Source of the DNA: an uncultured Bacilli bacterium
GTDB lineage: Bacteria > Bacillota_I > Bacilli_A > RF39 > UBA660
Length of the DNA: 37,827 nt
Direction of reading: 5' to 3'
NCBI GenBank assembly: GCA_947624515.1
Contig: CANQKN010000005.1
Span: forward strand, 1 to 37,827
The translations under genes were made by a program, and so were the position numbers. The notes under the pieces were generated by a model. It ran no database searches and was not told the origin of the DNA. It saw nothing but the letters and a program-made list of their open reading frames with translations. Positions 17,699 through 26,649 of the stretch are shown here, one piece after another. Position 1 is the stretch's first letter. The number at the start of each line of letters is the position of its first letter.

Positions 17699-18544
17699 TT
17701 ATTGTACGGTATTTACATTTGTTCCTGGATCAGGAATAGATTCATCCCAAACAGTAACTTTATTAATAAAGTCTTTAATTGCTTCACTACTAACTCTTAC
17801 TTCACCAGGATTTTCTTTTAAGCTTTCAGCTGTTGGTACTGGTATTAATGTAACTTCATAAGTTCTTAAATACATTGCTTTACGAAGTAAGATATGATAT
17901 TCTTCTGGTACTGCAAAAATAATTTGTGCAGGTGTCTTTTTCTCTTCTAGATTTTCAAATACATAATCACCATTTGCATCTTGTACATCTAATACTTTGA
18001 CATTTTCTAATAGCATTCCTACCATGATTTTATCTTCGGTTGCACTGGTAATATTTTCTTCATCAATTTTATTATTAGCCTTTAAATAAATATTAATATA
18101 ATTTCCTGGGTAAATCTTATTACCATAAGAACTTTGTGTTGTAACAGGCATATTAACTAGTACATATCCATCTGGATAATTATAAATAATAGAATCTGGT
18201 AGATCACTAGCAGAAACAACAACATCATTATAGAATAAACTTCCCTGTGGAATAATCGTATCTGCACGTACATATTTTCCAACAATTTGTGATACTTCAG
18301 TAATAGCTTTTCCTGCTATCATTGCTGGTGGTACTTGAATACTACCAATCATATCACTTGTGATTTTTGTTTTTGGATTAATTGTCTGTCTTGCATATGG
18401 AACTGTAATTGGATTAATAGCCGCTTTAATACGATAATTATATCCAACATATAGAATCACTATAGCAAGAAGCACACCTACTATAGTAACAGTGTTCTTA
18501 TTCGTAAAGAACTTTTTAATACTCATAGAAAAATTACCTTTCAT
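17699..18544 (-). CDS. CpaB/RcpC-like SAF-domain pilus assembly protein
   Basis: N-terminal TM then 'VPYARQTINPKTKITSDMIGSIQVPPAMI...GKYVRADTIIPQGSLFYNDVV'. Confidence 0.8.
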   Translation of the reverse strand: MKGNFSMSIKKFFTNKNTVTIVGVLLAIVILYVGYNYRIKAAINPITVPYARQTINPKTKITSDMIGSIQVPPAMIAGKAITEVSQIVGKYVRADTIIPQGSLFYNDVVVSASDLPDSIIYNYPDGYVLVNMPVTTQSSYGNKIYPGNYINIYLKANNKIDEENITSATEDKIMVGMLLENVKVLDVQDANGDYVFENLEEKKTPAQIIFAVPEEYHILLRKAMYLRTYEVTLIPVPTAESLKENPGEVRVSSEAIKDFINKVTVWDESIPDPGTNVNTVQ

Positions 18545-18568
18545 TTTATTTCCTCCCTTTCAATTTCT

Positions 18569-18997
18569 CTATTCTACTTCTCCAAGTAAACGATCTTCAT
18601 AATATTTTGTCTCTAAAATAGCATCTATTTTATGAACAATATCAAAATCATCACCTGCAAAAGTTGCTACTGTACTAGAACCCACCTGAATACTAACTTT
18701 TGGTGGTGTTTCGTTAAAATCTAAAATTCTAACTTTATAATTTCGATCTCTATTTACACTTTCAGCAAATCTTCTTACAAAACTTTCTAAAAATTTTTCA
18801 CGATCTACTCTTAAAATTCCACCACTAATACGATAATAACCTAAATCAACTGCATCAATCATAGCAGCTTCAGTAGTTTCTTCTAAAAGATAATAATCTA
18901 ATTCACTACCACTTTGATAATTCTGAATAATGTTGACAACCCCTAAGGTTAATACCCCTAATATAATAATTCCAACAATAACCATTCCTTTACTCAT
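18569..18997 (-). CDS. Uncharacterised single-TM pilus-cluster protein
   Basis: 142 aa; 'MSKGMVIVGIIILGVLTLGVVNIIQNY' N-terminal TM, small exported-looking domain; cluster context. Confidence 0.5.
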   Translation of the reverse strand: MSKGMVIVGIIILGVLTLGVVNIIQNYQSGSELDYYLLEETTEAAMIDAVDLGYYRISGGILRVDREKFLESFVRRFAESVNRDRNYKVRILDFNETPPKVSIQVGSSTVATFAGDDFDIVHKIDAILETKYYEDRLLGEVE

Positions 18998-19006
18998 AAT
19001 GACCTC

Positions 19007-21841
19007 CTACTTAACATCAACACAACTACCACTCTTACTATTGTTACATCCGGCAATATCTTTTCTAGCATCAATAGTAAATCCTGGAACACTATAAGTA
19101 ATAAAATTAGAACTTGCTTCAGTACCAGAATTGCCATTAATATTATCCATAAATCTACTTGTACAAATTTCTTTTCCACTACTATTAGTGTAACAACTCA
19201 TATTATAGTCTGCATAATTATGATAGCCATCACCATTATAATCATAGACATTTTTGTTATAGGCACGAATATTTCTTAAATTTTCCGTGGTAAGAACAAA
19301 TTCATAATCTACTTCAGAAGCATCAGTTTTTACATTATAAATAGTATATCCCTTTGTTTCAATTTCATTAGTTAAAGCAATTGGATCGATATTATATTTT
19401 AGATAAGTATCTTTTGCAAATCTAGCAGCACCAGTATAAGTACTATTACTACGATTTAAGGTACCTGTCCAATTCCATCTTGGATTACGATCATTAGGAA
19501 AGACATCTTCCAAATCAATTACACGATAAATCCATTGAATTCCTGTAGGATCTAAATTAGAATTTCCTGAATTAGGGCCTCCTGAATTAGGACCACCTGA
19601 ATTAGGTGTTTCTGGACAATCTTCTGGATCCTCACAATAAAAATTATTATATACACCATAGTAACAATCAATATCTGAACCAAAAGATCCAGCACCAACA
19701 TTAGAACTTTTTACTTTGATATTATAATCAGAATTTCTAAGTAATTGAACTTTGCCATCTACGACAATGGTATTAATATTACTACTCCAAATACTAGTAT
19801 AATACTTGCGTTCATTTTGATTATAATATTTAACAGCATCAAATTGATCTACTACTTCTAAACGGTTTTGAAGATGATTAGCACGATATGCTTGTTTAGA
19901 ATCAGTTGATGTTTTATAAACAGCATCACCATTAACTCTATCAATATAAGAAAGTGGTAAATTTACTGTAATATTAGCTTTTACAGTTACAGAAGGATTA
20001 TAACCAGCTTGCCTTCCTCCACTATTTCCAAGATTGGCAGTAGCATTAGAAGAACTAACTGTCGATTGAGAAGAAGAAACTTGGACTATAGGATTACTTT
20101 GACTATTTACCGTAAATACATAAGGTTGTCCACCTTCCGTTTTTAAATAAGAGTCTGTAATTTGATAAGTATAATTACCAGTTGGTATTACTTCAGTTTG
20201 TTTTGCTTTCAAACGATTTAGTTCAGCTTCTGAAGCGTTTAAAGCAGCTTGATATTCTGCTTCTGGATTATCACTACAACCAGCAGGACCTTTGTATACA
20301 TTGAAAGTACACTGTCCACCATTATTACCACACCATGTACTAAAACATGCACTATCACAAACACCATTTTCACAATACTGGGTAATTCTACCTGGGCGGC
20401 CATGATCAGTAGTACAACCATATCCAGTATTAGGACCTGAAAAAGTAACAGAAGAAACAAATTTAGTTTTTGTTCCTCTAGTAGTCGTAACAAATTTATC
20501 TACGAAACTAATATCACGACTATTTTGATATACTTGAGAATAACATGAATTAATACAGCTTTGAGAATAGATACCACCATCACAAGAATAAATACAGTTA
20601 TCAAATTCTTCGGTAGGACCTGCATCGTTTCCAGATTTAGTTCCACTTTTTTCAATCCAAGAACAATTATGAGAAATGCTAGTTACACATTGAGCTTTTT
20701 TAGTTGGCTTAGCAATTTGACTAATAGCACAAGTTCTAGTAACAGAATAATTAGTTTGGTAACTAAAACCATCCCCTGCTTTTACCAATTTTGGAGTATC
20801 TCCTTGAGCAGTATATGATTCCCAACAAGTCATAGCCCAATAGCTGCCAGCACTAGAATAGGTAATTTTACTGCCACTAGAATACTGGTCTGTACAAATT
20901 TTACTTCCCGTAGCCACAGATCCTGTATAACTAGAAAACATTTCTTGCAAATGAGTTAATTTCTGTTGAATTTGAGAAGCTAATTCTAATTTTTCACCAT
21001 AGGTAATTTTGGCATTACTATAGCATTCATGAATATAAGTTTTTTTAACTGATTCCAACTGTTGTAAATCATCTGTTCTTGTCATTCCGGCAGGACGATA
21101 ATTTTTTACTGCAGTACATCCATAAGAATCAGGATTAGTAAGAGCAGGATTATCTACTTCATAGTCGTAAGGATTTGGTGTTTCAAAAGAAATATATCCA
21201 ATATAAGAACCACTACAACCGCCAGCTTTTTTAATATAAAATTCCAAAGTAATGGATGTTCTACCAGCAACACCAGAAATACTATAAGTTCCATTAGCAT
21301 TTCTAGTTAAAAATTGACCAGCAAAATGAGAAGCATCTAAGCCTTCTTTTATATTGGATACTCGATTCCCATAAACATATCTCACATATAATTCATCATG
21401 AAACACATCTTTTATATTAATTGTAAAATTACCTGCTGCATCATTAAACTGAAAAGTAATCTTATCAGATATTCCACTATCACTATTAGAAAGATAAGTT
21501 TCTATAATATTGTATTTATCAAGATCAGCATTACTTGGACAAAAAGTAATCTCTTCACCACTTTGATAACATTTACTAGCTAGTCCAGAAACAGTAAATT
21601 CATATTGTTTTTTTTCAGAATTACTAATACCATCTGGATAAGGAATATGTCCATCTACTACTGCTTGATAATCAATTTTTTCTTTTGTTACCTCAGTTGC
21701 TACACTATCATCATAAGTAATACTATAAGCACCATTTTCTCCAAAGCATAGAGTAAACTGCACCGTTTGTGCATGAGCATAAATAGGAAAAATACCCATC
21801 AATAATATAAAAAATAACATATTACGCTTAATTTTTTTCAT
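19007..21841 (-). CDS. Large secreted Cys-rich protein (candidate pilus-associated adhesin/structural subunit)
   Basis: Signal peptide 'MKKIKRNMLFFILLMGIFPIYAHAQ'; SD AGAGGTG supports ATG at 21841; about 29 Cys residues counted by eye; no C-terminal anchor. Confidence 0.65.
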   Translation of the reverse strand: MKKIKRNMLFFILLMGIFPIYAHAQTVQFTLCFGENGAYSITYDDSVATEVTKEKIDYQAVVDGHIPYPDGISNSEKKQYEFTVSGLASKCYQSGEEITFCPSNADLDKYNIIETYLSNSDSGISDKITFQFNDAAGNFTINIKDVFHDELYVRYVYGNRVSNIKEGLDASHFAGQFLTRNANGTYSISGVAGRTSITLEFYIKKAGGCSGSYIGYISFETPNPYDYEVDNPALTNPDSYGCTAVKNYRPAGMTRTDDLQQLESVKKTYIHECYSNAKITYGEKLELASQIQQKLTHLQEMFSSYTGSVATGSKICTDQYSSGSKITYSSAGSYWAMTCWESYTAQGDTPKLVKAGDGFSYQTNYSVTRTCAISQIAKPTKKAQCVTSISHNCSWIEKSGTKSGNDAGPTEEFDNCIYSCDGGIYSQSCINSCYSQVYQNSRDISFVDKFVTTTRGTKTKFVSSVTFSGPNTGYGCTTDHGRPGRITQYCENGVCDSACFSTWCGNNGGQCTFNVYKGPAGCSDNPEAEYQAALNASEAELNRLKAKQTEVIPTGNYTYQITDSYLKTEGGQPYVFTVNSQSNPIVQVSSSQSTVSSSNATANLGNSGGRQAGYNPSVTVKANITVNLPLSYIDRVNGDAVYKTSTDSKQAYRANHLQNRLEVVDQFDAVKYYNQNERKYYTSIWSSNINTIVVDGKVQLLRNSDYNIKVKSSNVGAGSFGSDIDCYYGVYNNFYCEDPEDCPETPNSGGPNSGGPNSGNSNLDPTGIQWIYRVIDLEDVFPNDRNPRWNWTGTLNRSNSTYTGAARFAKDTYLKYNIDPIALTNEIETKGYTIYNVKTDASEVDYEFVLTTENLRNIRAYNKNVYDYNGDGYHNYADYNMSCYTNSSGKEICTSRFMDNINGNSGTEASSNFITYSVPGFTIDARKDIAGCNNSKSGSCVDVK
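19566..19610. repeat. 3 x 15-bp imperfect tandem repeat (CCTGAATTAGG-NNNN) in secreted protein gene
   Basis: Direct reading; encodes NSGGPNSGGPNSG-type linker. Confidence 0.85.
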
Positions 21842-21863
21842 ACGCACCTCTATATTCTAAATA

Positions 21864-21872
21864 AGTATATCA
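21864..21872 (-). promoter_or_regulatory. Extended -10 (TGATATACT) upstream of secreted Cys-rich protein gene
   Basis: Minus strand TG-A-TATACT; weak -35. Confidence 0.45.
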
Positions 21873-21898
21873 CACTTTTTTCCTAATTTAAATCTTTT

Positions 21899-22687
21899 TT
21901 AATCGATTTCATAAGAAGATGAAATCAATTCATCAAAAAGTTCCGTTTTTAATACCGAATATTTTAAAATTTCTTCACCATCTCTTACTTTTCTAGCATC
22001 AATAATAAACTGTTGTTTTTCATTTACACCAAAATATCTAGTACAAGTTTTTACCGTTAATAAAGTATCTTGTTCTGATACATCAACATTATAACGATAA
22101 ATACTATTATTGCGTACCTTTTGAATATATTGTTTAATCTGTTTAGAATCAGAAAAACTTTCTGAAGAATCAAAAGTATAATCATAAAACCCAATTGCAT
22201 AAATCAAATAAAGTTCATCTTTTCCATCTTTTGTATATTGAATATATAAATTATCTTTTGCAAAATCATAATAACTATAAGACATTAATGCTTCAAAATC
22301 TCTTAAATTATCATTAGAAGACATTGGTGTAGAAGAAACATTTAAAACATTGTGTCCTAATAAAACTTCTCTATTCTCACCTGTTGTATAAGAAGGACTT
22401 CGCCATCCAAAAGAATAAGCTAAGCTATCATTACTAGCAGTAGCATCTAAAATAGGAACATCAATATTTGTACCCTGTACTTGTAGCCAACCTATTTTAT
22501 AATAATTTTCACTATCAAAATTAGCTAATTGCTCTACTCTACTTTCAAAATCTAAAGTCATCTCTATAACTTTTTTAGGATGTAATATAGAATATAAAAA
22601 AATTCCGCCAATTATAATAATTCCTACTACAATGAAACAAAAATAATTAATTTGCTTTTTTTTCCACTTCATAACTTTCCCCTGCAT
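21899..22687 (-). CDS. Sortase, class B-type
   Basis: 'IGWLQVQGTNIDVPIL', 'VLLGHNV' (His), 'LLTVKTCTRYFG' (Cys), 'QQFIIDARKV' (Arg); N-terminal TM. Confidence 0.85.
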   Translation of the reverse strand: MQGKVMKWKKKQINYFCFIVVGIIIIGGIFLYSILHPKKVIEMTLDFESRVEQLANFDSENYYKIGWLQVQGTNIDVPILDATASNDSLAYSFGWRSPSYTTGENREVLLGHNVLNVSSTPMSSNDNLRDFEALMSYSYYDFAKDNLYIQYTKDGKDELYLIYAIGFYDYTFDSSESFSDSKQIKQYIQKVRNNSIYRYNVDVSEQDTLLTVKTCTRYFGVNEKQQFIIDARKVRDGEEILKYSVLKTELFDELISSSYEID

Positions 22688-22690
22688 TTA

Positions 22691-24526
22691 CTATTTTACT
22701 AAATATGGTTTATTTACAGTTCCATTTCCTGATGTAATTTTTAAAGTTCCCTTTAAAGTTAATACAGCACGAATCGAATAAAGATTAAATTCATTTTTAT
22801 TTAACTCAAACATCTTACCATTTACGCCATTAACCATATAAAGTAATTCTTCATTAGAAGATTGATCAAGATATAAGAAACTACTGGTACGATTAATACT
22901 TTGATTACCTGATGCAGAAAATAGTTCATAACTAACTGGTAACAAAATCTTAGCTGTAACTTTTTCTGTTTCATATTCATAGTATTTCTTACCAATAGTA
23001 TTAGTAGGTATTTCATATTCTGTATCTACAATAGCATTCGTATTAATATAATCTAAATAATCATGATTTAAAAAATAAGCAATACTTTGAGAATCAGATA
23101 CTTTAAATTTAGTATTTTCAAATTGAGAAACATCAACTTGAACCAATTGATTATTAGGCTGAACCGTCCAAGGATAAGCCATAATCACTTTTACATTTTG
23201 ATTAGAGTCAACACCGATAATTCTAAAAGTTAATCCAGAATATGTTAAATATTCTCCAATCAATCTAGTATTAATTGTATCATTAGCATTTCCATATTGA
23301 TAATCATCTAATTTATAGGGATTATTAAGACTACCATCACCAGTTAATAAATATAAATCACTTCGTAAAGTTATAACAGGACGAATAGGAGCTAATATTC
23401 CAGTAGGAACACCACTTCCAGTAGTATCTGCTCCAATTCCAGCGTCGGCATAATTATTTCCTATTTTATGAGAAAGTAGAAAACTTGTAGCAAAAATAGA
23501 ACTATCTTCCCCTTGAAAAGTATTTACATAATCACTAATATTTAATAAACCAATTTTAGAAGTGATAGTTTCACTACACTCATCACCATAATCGGTCATA
23601 GATTGAATATTACCAACACAATAAGTACTGTTGATTAAATAATTATCTGGATTATGTAAAGCAGGATAAAATACATTTTGTAACCATTCATCAACATTAG
23701 AATTTTGATAATGATCATAGTCAGCTCTTAAATTCGTAATAGCTTCTTCACTAATCATTTTAATACTGCCATCTTCATTAACTTTCACAATTCTCCATAA
23801 CATTCCTGAGAATAGTAAAAAATTATTTGCCGAACCTCCCTTATAATAATTAGTATCATCCGTTGCATTTCTAACAATCTCTGTTAAGTTATAAGCAACA
23901 ATCACATTTCTAGTAACTACGGTTTTATTATACATTTGATCATAAACAGTATAAGTAACAGGGTAACTTCCTACCTTAGAAGTATCCACTTTACTAGAAT
24001 CGATGATTACCTTTTCAGAATCTATTTTTCCATCTTCTTGATCTACTACACTCTTAACTCCTAATTCTTGATAAGTAGTGCCAATTGGTACAATAGACTG
24101 AATACTACCATTCAAAGTAATTTCAGGTCCTGTATGATCTACTTTAGATTCAAATTTTCCACATTTTAAATAAGTAGTATATTCATACTCACCATCTTCG
24201 TTTTGATAGACACGCACCCAACTATTACTATCACATAATTTTTTCGTTTTCGGAATATATAAATCAGTAATATGGTTTCCATCATATAAATCTTGTAGTG
24301 TCATTTCCCTAGTTTCTTTTAATTTAGGTAAATATTGAGGGTTTAAACTATAAAAACGAGTAACAGCTTCTAAAAAAGCTTTCTCCTGTTGATGAAAGAT
24401 TTGATATTTAGAAAAATACAAATTCCAAGATAAAATTCCCCCAAATAATAGAAGAAAACCTACACCAACTAATATTATAATTTTTAAAAAATCTTTTTTC
24501 TTCATATTCTTTAAATAAACTTTCAT
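22691..24526 (-). CDS. N-terminally anchored surface protein: Ig-like (DUF5011-type) domain plus two copies of a C-terminal module
   Basis: 'DHTGPEITLNGSIQSIVPIGTTYQELGVKSVVDQEDGKI...VGSYPVTYTVYDQMYNKTVVTRNVIV'; repeated 'RPVITLRSDLYLLTGDGSLNNPYKL' / 'RAVLTLKGTLKITSGNGTVNKPYLVK'. Confidence 0.7.
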   Translation of the reverse strand: MKVYLKNMKKKDFLKIIILVGVGFLLLFGGILSWNLYFSKYQIFHQQEKAFLEAVTRFYSLNPQYLPKLKETREMTLQDLYDGNHITDLYIPKTKKLCDSNSWVRVYQNEDGEYEYTTYLKCGKFESKVDHTGPEITLNGSIQSIVPIGTTYQELGVKSVVDQEDGKIDSEKVIIDSSKVDTSKVGSYPVTYTVYDQMYNKTVVTRNVIVAYNLTEIVRNATDDTNYYKGGSANNFLLFSGMLWRIVKVNEDGSIKMISEEAITNLRADYDHYQNSNVDEWLQNVFYPALHNPDNYLINSTYCVGNIQSMTDYGDECSETITSKIGLLNISDYVNTFQGEDSSIFATSFLLSHKIGNNYADAGIGADTTGSGVPTGILAPIRPVITLRSDLYLLTGDGSLNNPYKLDDYQYGNANDTINTRLIGEYLTYSGLTFRIIGVDSNQNVKVIMAYPWTVQPNNQLVQVDVSQFENTKFKVSDSQSIAYFLNHDYLDYINTNAIVDTEYEIPTNTIGKKYYEYETEKVTAKILLPVSYELFSASGNQSINRTSSFLYLDQSSNEELLYMVNGVNGKMFELNKNEFNLYSIRAVLTLKGTLKITSGNGTVNKPYLVK

Positions 24527-26094
24527 GAGTTTCCTCCTTTTAATTGATAGATATATTGATAAGTACGAATCGTAAAAATAATAGAAATAGAATCTGCTTC
24601 TGCTATTTGCTTAGGAATCGTTAAATAAATATGATTTCCTTGATAAGAATCTTGAACTGCAAAATTCAAATCAGCTTCTAAAGTTTCTCCGTCTTTTTGA
24701 TAACGAATCCGTCCATATTTTCTTAAAAAAGATAAGAACTGCTGGGTAGAATAATCACCATAATCACCCTTTAAATATAAGATTTGATATCCTTCTTTGG
24801 CAGTAATAGTGCTTTCGTAAATAGGACAAGAAGTAGGCGAACAACGTTGATATCGATAAGTGGTAGAATCTACAATTTCAGAAGTAGTAAATTGAAAAGT
24901 AACAGATTCATTTTCATTAATAGGAATCGTTGCTTGCTCTGAAAAAGCATATTCTCCTTTTGTTTTAAAAGTACTAATATCTAATACTTTTATTTTAACT
25001 CGAATTAGCTTACTATCACTACTAGTTAAATCTTGATATTTTAATAAAAAATTAGCTTGATCGCTCGGTTTATTGATCTCATATATCAAAAGATAGGAAA
25101 CACTCTCTTTAGGAGCAATACTTCTACCATCATATAGATTTCCCATATCTAAAAAATATGAGTTAAATCTAGTTGTTGGAAAATAATAATCATTATCAAC
25201 AAAAAGCATAACTTTACCAATATCAAAATTTCTAGAAACAGATAATAAATTATCAATTTTTAAATCCACTAACACGAAATATCTACCATTTTCAGAGACA
25301 ACTTTACCAGCATAATCTTTATCTGTTAAATAAGTATTTCGAATCGTAATATGGTAATTATTACTACGAAGAGCTTCATTCATAGAATAAATTCTATGAT
25401 CTACATAAAAATAATGATAAAAATTATAACTCAAAAGACCAAACATAATGATAAAAACAATAGATAGAGAAAATTTATGTTCCAAAAAGAAATATTTTAA
25501 ATAACGAATACGATATTTAATTTTTCTAAGATAACGATCTTTATCAAAACCAACTTGAACTTCTACTTCTTCTCTATCTAATTCATTAATTTCAGCAAAT
25601 TCTTTATCTTGTTGAAATCCAAAACTTTTTAAATCAATTCCCAAAGAACGAATTAAAAGAATAAAAAGAACAGGATAATAAGGAAGTGTAGAAATAAATA
25701 ATAAATCTCTAACAATTCTAATAGCAACTAAATTATAACCCTCTAAAGCATTATAGGTAAAATAATGAGAGGTATATAAAAAGAAAAGAAAAGTAATAAG
25801 ATTAGCTAATAAAATAAAAATATAACTAATATAAGGTTTTTCTTTATAGCGCAACAAATAAGCTAAAATAGCAGAAATCGCAAAAATACATAAAAAAGCA
25901 AAGTAAGTATAAAAACTAGCATAATTCGTAATAGGATCGATCGTAGCATTATAAATTCCTGTAGCTAAATAATCTTTTACAAACTGATATATTTGTAAAT
26001 CTTTATAAAATACAAAGGCAACAAGAAGAAGTAATAATATATTTATTCTTTTGAAATATTTGATTAAAAAAGCATACGGTTTTCTAAGAATCAT
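24523..26094 (-). CDS. Uncharacterised polytopic membrane protein with large C-terminal extracytoplasmic domain
   Basis: 523 aa; several N-terminal TM, further TM at 'FSLSIVFIIMFGLLSYNFYHYFYV', then ~280 aa beta-rich-looking region; first gene of the block. Confidence 0.55.
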   Translation of the reverse strand: MILRKPYAFLIKYFKRINILLLLLVAFVFYKDLQIYQFVKDYLATGIYNATIDPITNYASFYTYFAFLCIFAISAILAYLLRYKEKPYISYIFILLANLITFLFFLYTSHYFTYNALEGYNLVAIRIVRDLLFISTLPYYPVLFILLIRSLGIDLKSFGFQQDKEFAEINELDREEVEVQVGFDKDRYLRKIKYRIRYLKYFFLEHKFSLSIVFIIMFGLLSYNFYHYFYVDHRIYSMNEALRSNNYHITIRNTYLTDKDYAGKVVSENGRYFVLVDLKIDNLLSVSRNFDIGKVMLFVDNDYYFPTTRFNSYFLDMGNLYDGRSIAPKESVSYLLIYEINKPSDQANFLLKYQDLTSSDSKLIRVKIKVLDISTFKTKGEYAFSEQATIPINENESVTFQFTTSEIVDSTTYRYQRCSPTSCPIYESTITAKEGYQILYLKGDYGDYSTQQFLSFLRKYGRIRYQKDGETLEADLNFAVQDSYQGNHIYLTIPKQIAEADSISIIFTIRTYQYIYQLKGGNS

Positions 26095-26119
26095 TATACT
26101 CCCTCCCTATTCTAGTTAA

Positions 26120-26128
26120 ATTATAACA
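26120..26128 (-). promoter_or_regulatory. Extended -10 (TGTTATAAT) for the 26094 -> 518 block
   Basis: Minus strand TGTTATAAT about 26 nt upstream of the ATG; SD GGGAGGG downstream. Confidence 0.55.
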
Positions 26129-26166
26129 TAAGTTCATAAAAAATAGAGAAAAAAAATAGAATTTTA

Positions 26167-26175
26167 TGTTATACT
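26167..26175 (+). promoter_or_regulatory. Extended -10 (TGTTATACT) for thioredoxin-like lipoprotein
   Basis: Plus strand TG-T-TATACT upstream of 26197. Confidence 0.5.
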
Positions 26176-26196
26176 GAAATAGTATGAGGTGAAAAT

Positions 26197-26622
26197 ATGA
26201 AAAAAATAATAAAATTAACTATTATTTTATTAACCATTTTAACAGTATCGGGTTGCCAAAAAAACTATATGCAAGAAATAAGTTATCAAGAATATAAACA
26301 ATTATTAAAAGAAAAAGAAACCTTTATATTAGAAATTATGAGAACTGAGTGTAGTGCCTGTATTGATTTTAAGCCAAAAATTGAGCAAGTAGTCAAAGAT
26401 TATCAAATAGAAATCAAGTATATCAATACTGATCATTTATCTGAAGATGAGTACCAAAGTCTTTATCAAGAAACAGGAATTACCGGAACTCCTACAGTGA
26501 TCTTCTATCACGATGGAAATGAAGAAACAGTAGCATCTAGAATTAAAGGCAGTGTATCCGTAGATAAAATTATTTCCAAATTTAAAACAAATGGTTTTAT
26601 TAAAACAGAAGAAAAAGATTGA
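26197..26622 (+). CDS. Thioredoxin-like lipoprotein
   Basis: Lipobox 'LTVSGC'; 'TECSACIDFKPKIEQV' CxxC; 'GITGTPTVIFYHDG' cis-Pro. Confidence 0.85.
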   Translation: MKKIIKLTIILLTILTVSGCQKNYMQEISYQEYKQLLKEKETFILEIMRTECSACIDFKPKIEQVVKDYQIEIKYINTDHLSEDEYQSLYQETGITGTPTVIFYHDGNEETVASRIKGSVSVDKIISKFKTNGFIKTEEKD

Positions 26623-26646
26623 TAATTTCAATTATCAATCTTTTTT
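26612..26646. terminator. Bidirectional terminator between convergent genes
   Basis: AAAAA-GATTGATAAT-TTCA-ATTATCAATC-TTTTTT, perfect 10-bp stem. Confidence 0.8.
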
Positions 26647-26649
26647 ATA

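Noticed and set aside
18994-20493. Minus-strand ORFs 18994..19179 and 20239..20493
   Set aside because: Alternative frames inside the 946-aa secreted protein gene; Leu/Val-rich artefacts without SD.
518-26094. Interpretation as an integrative conjugative element
   Set aside because: No relaxase, integrase, excisionase, replication or att-like repeats seen; housekeeping flanks. Cannot exclude genes outside the window.
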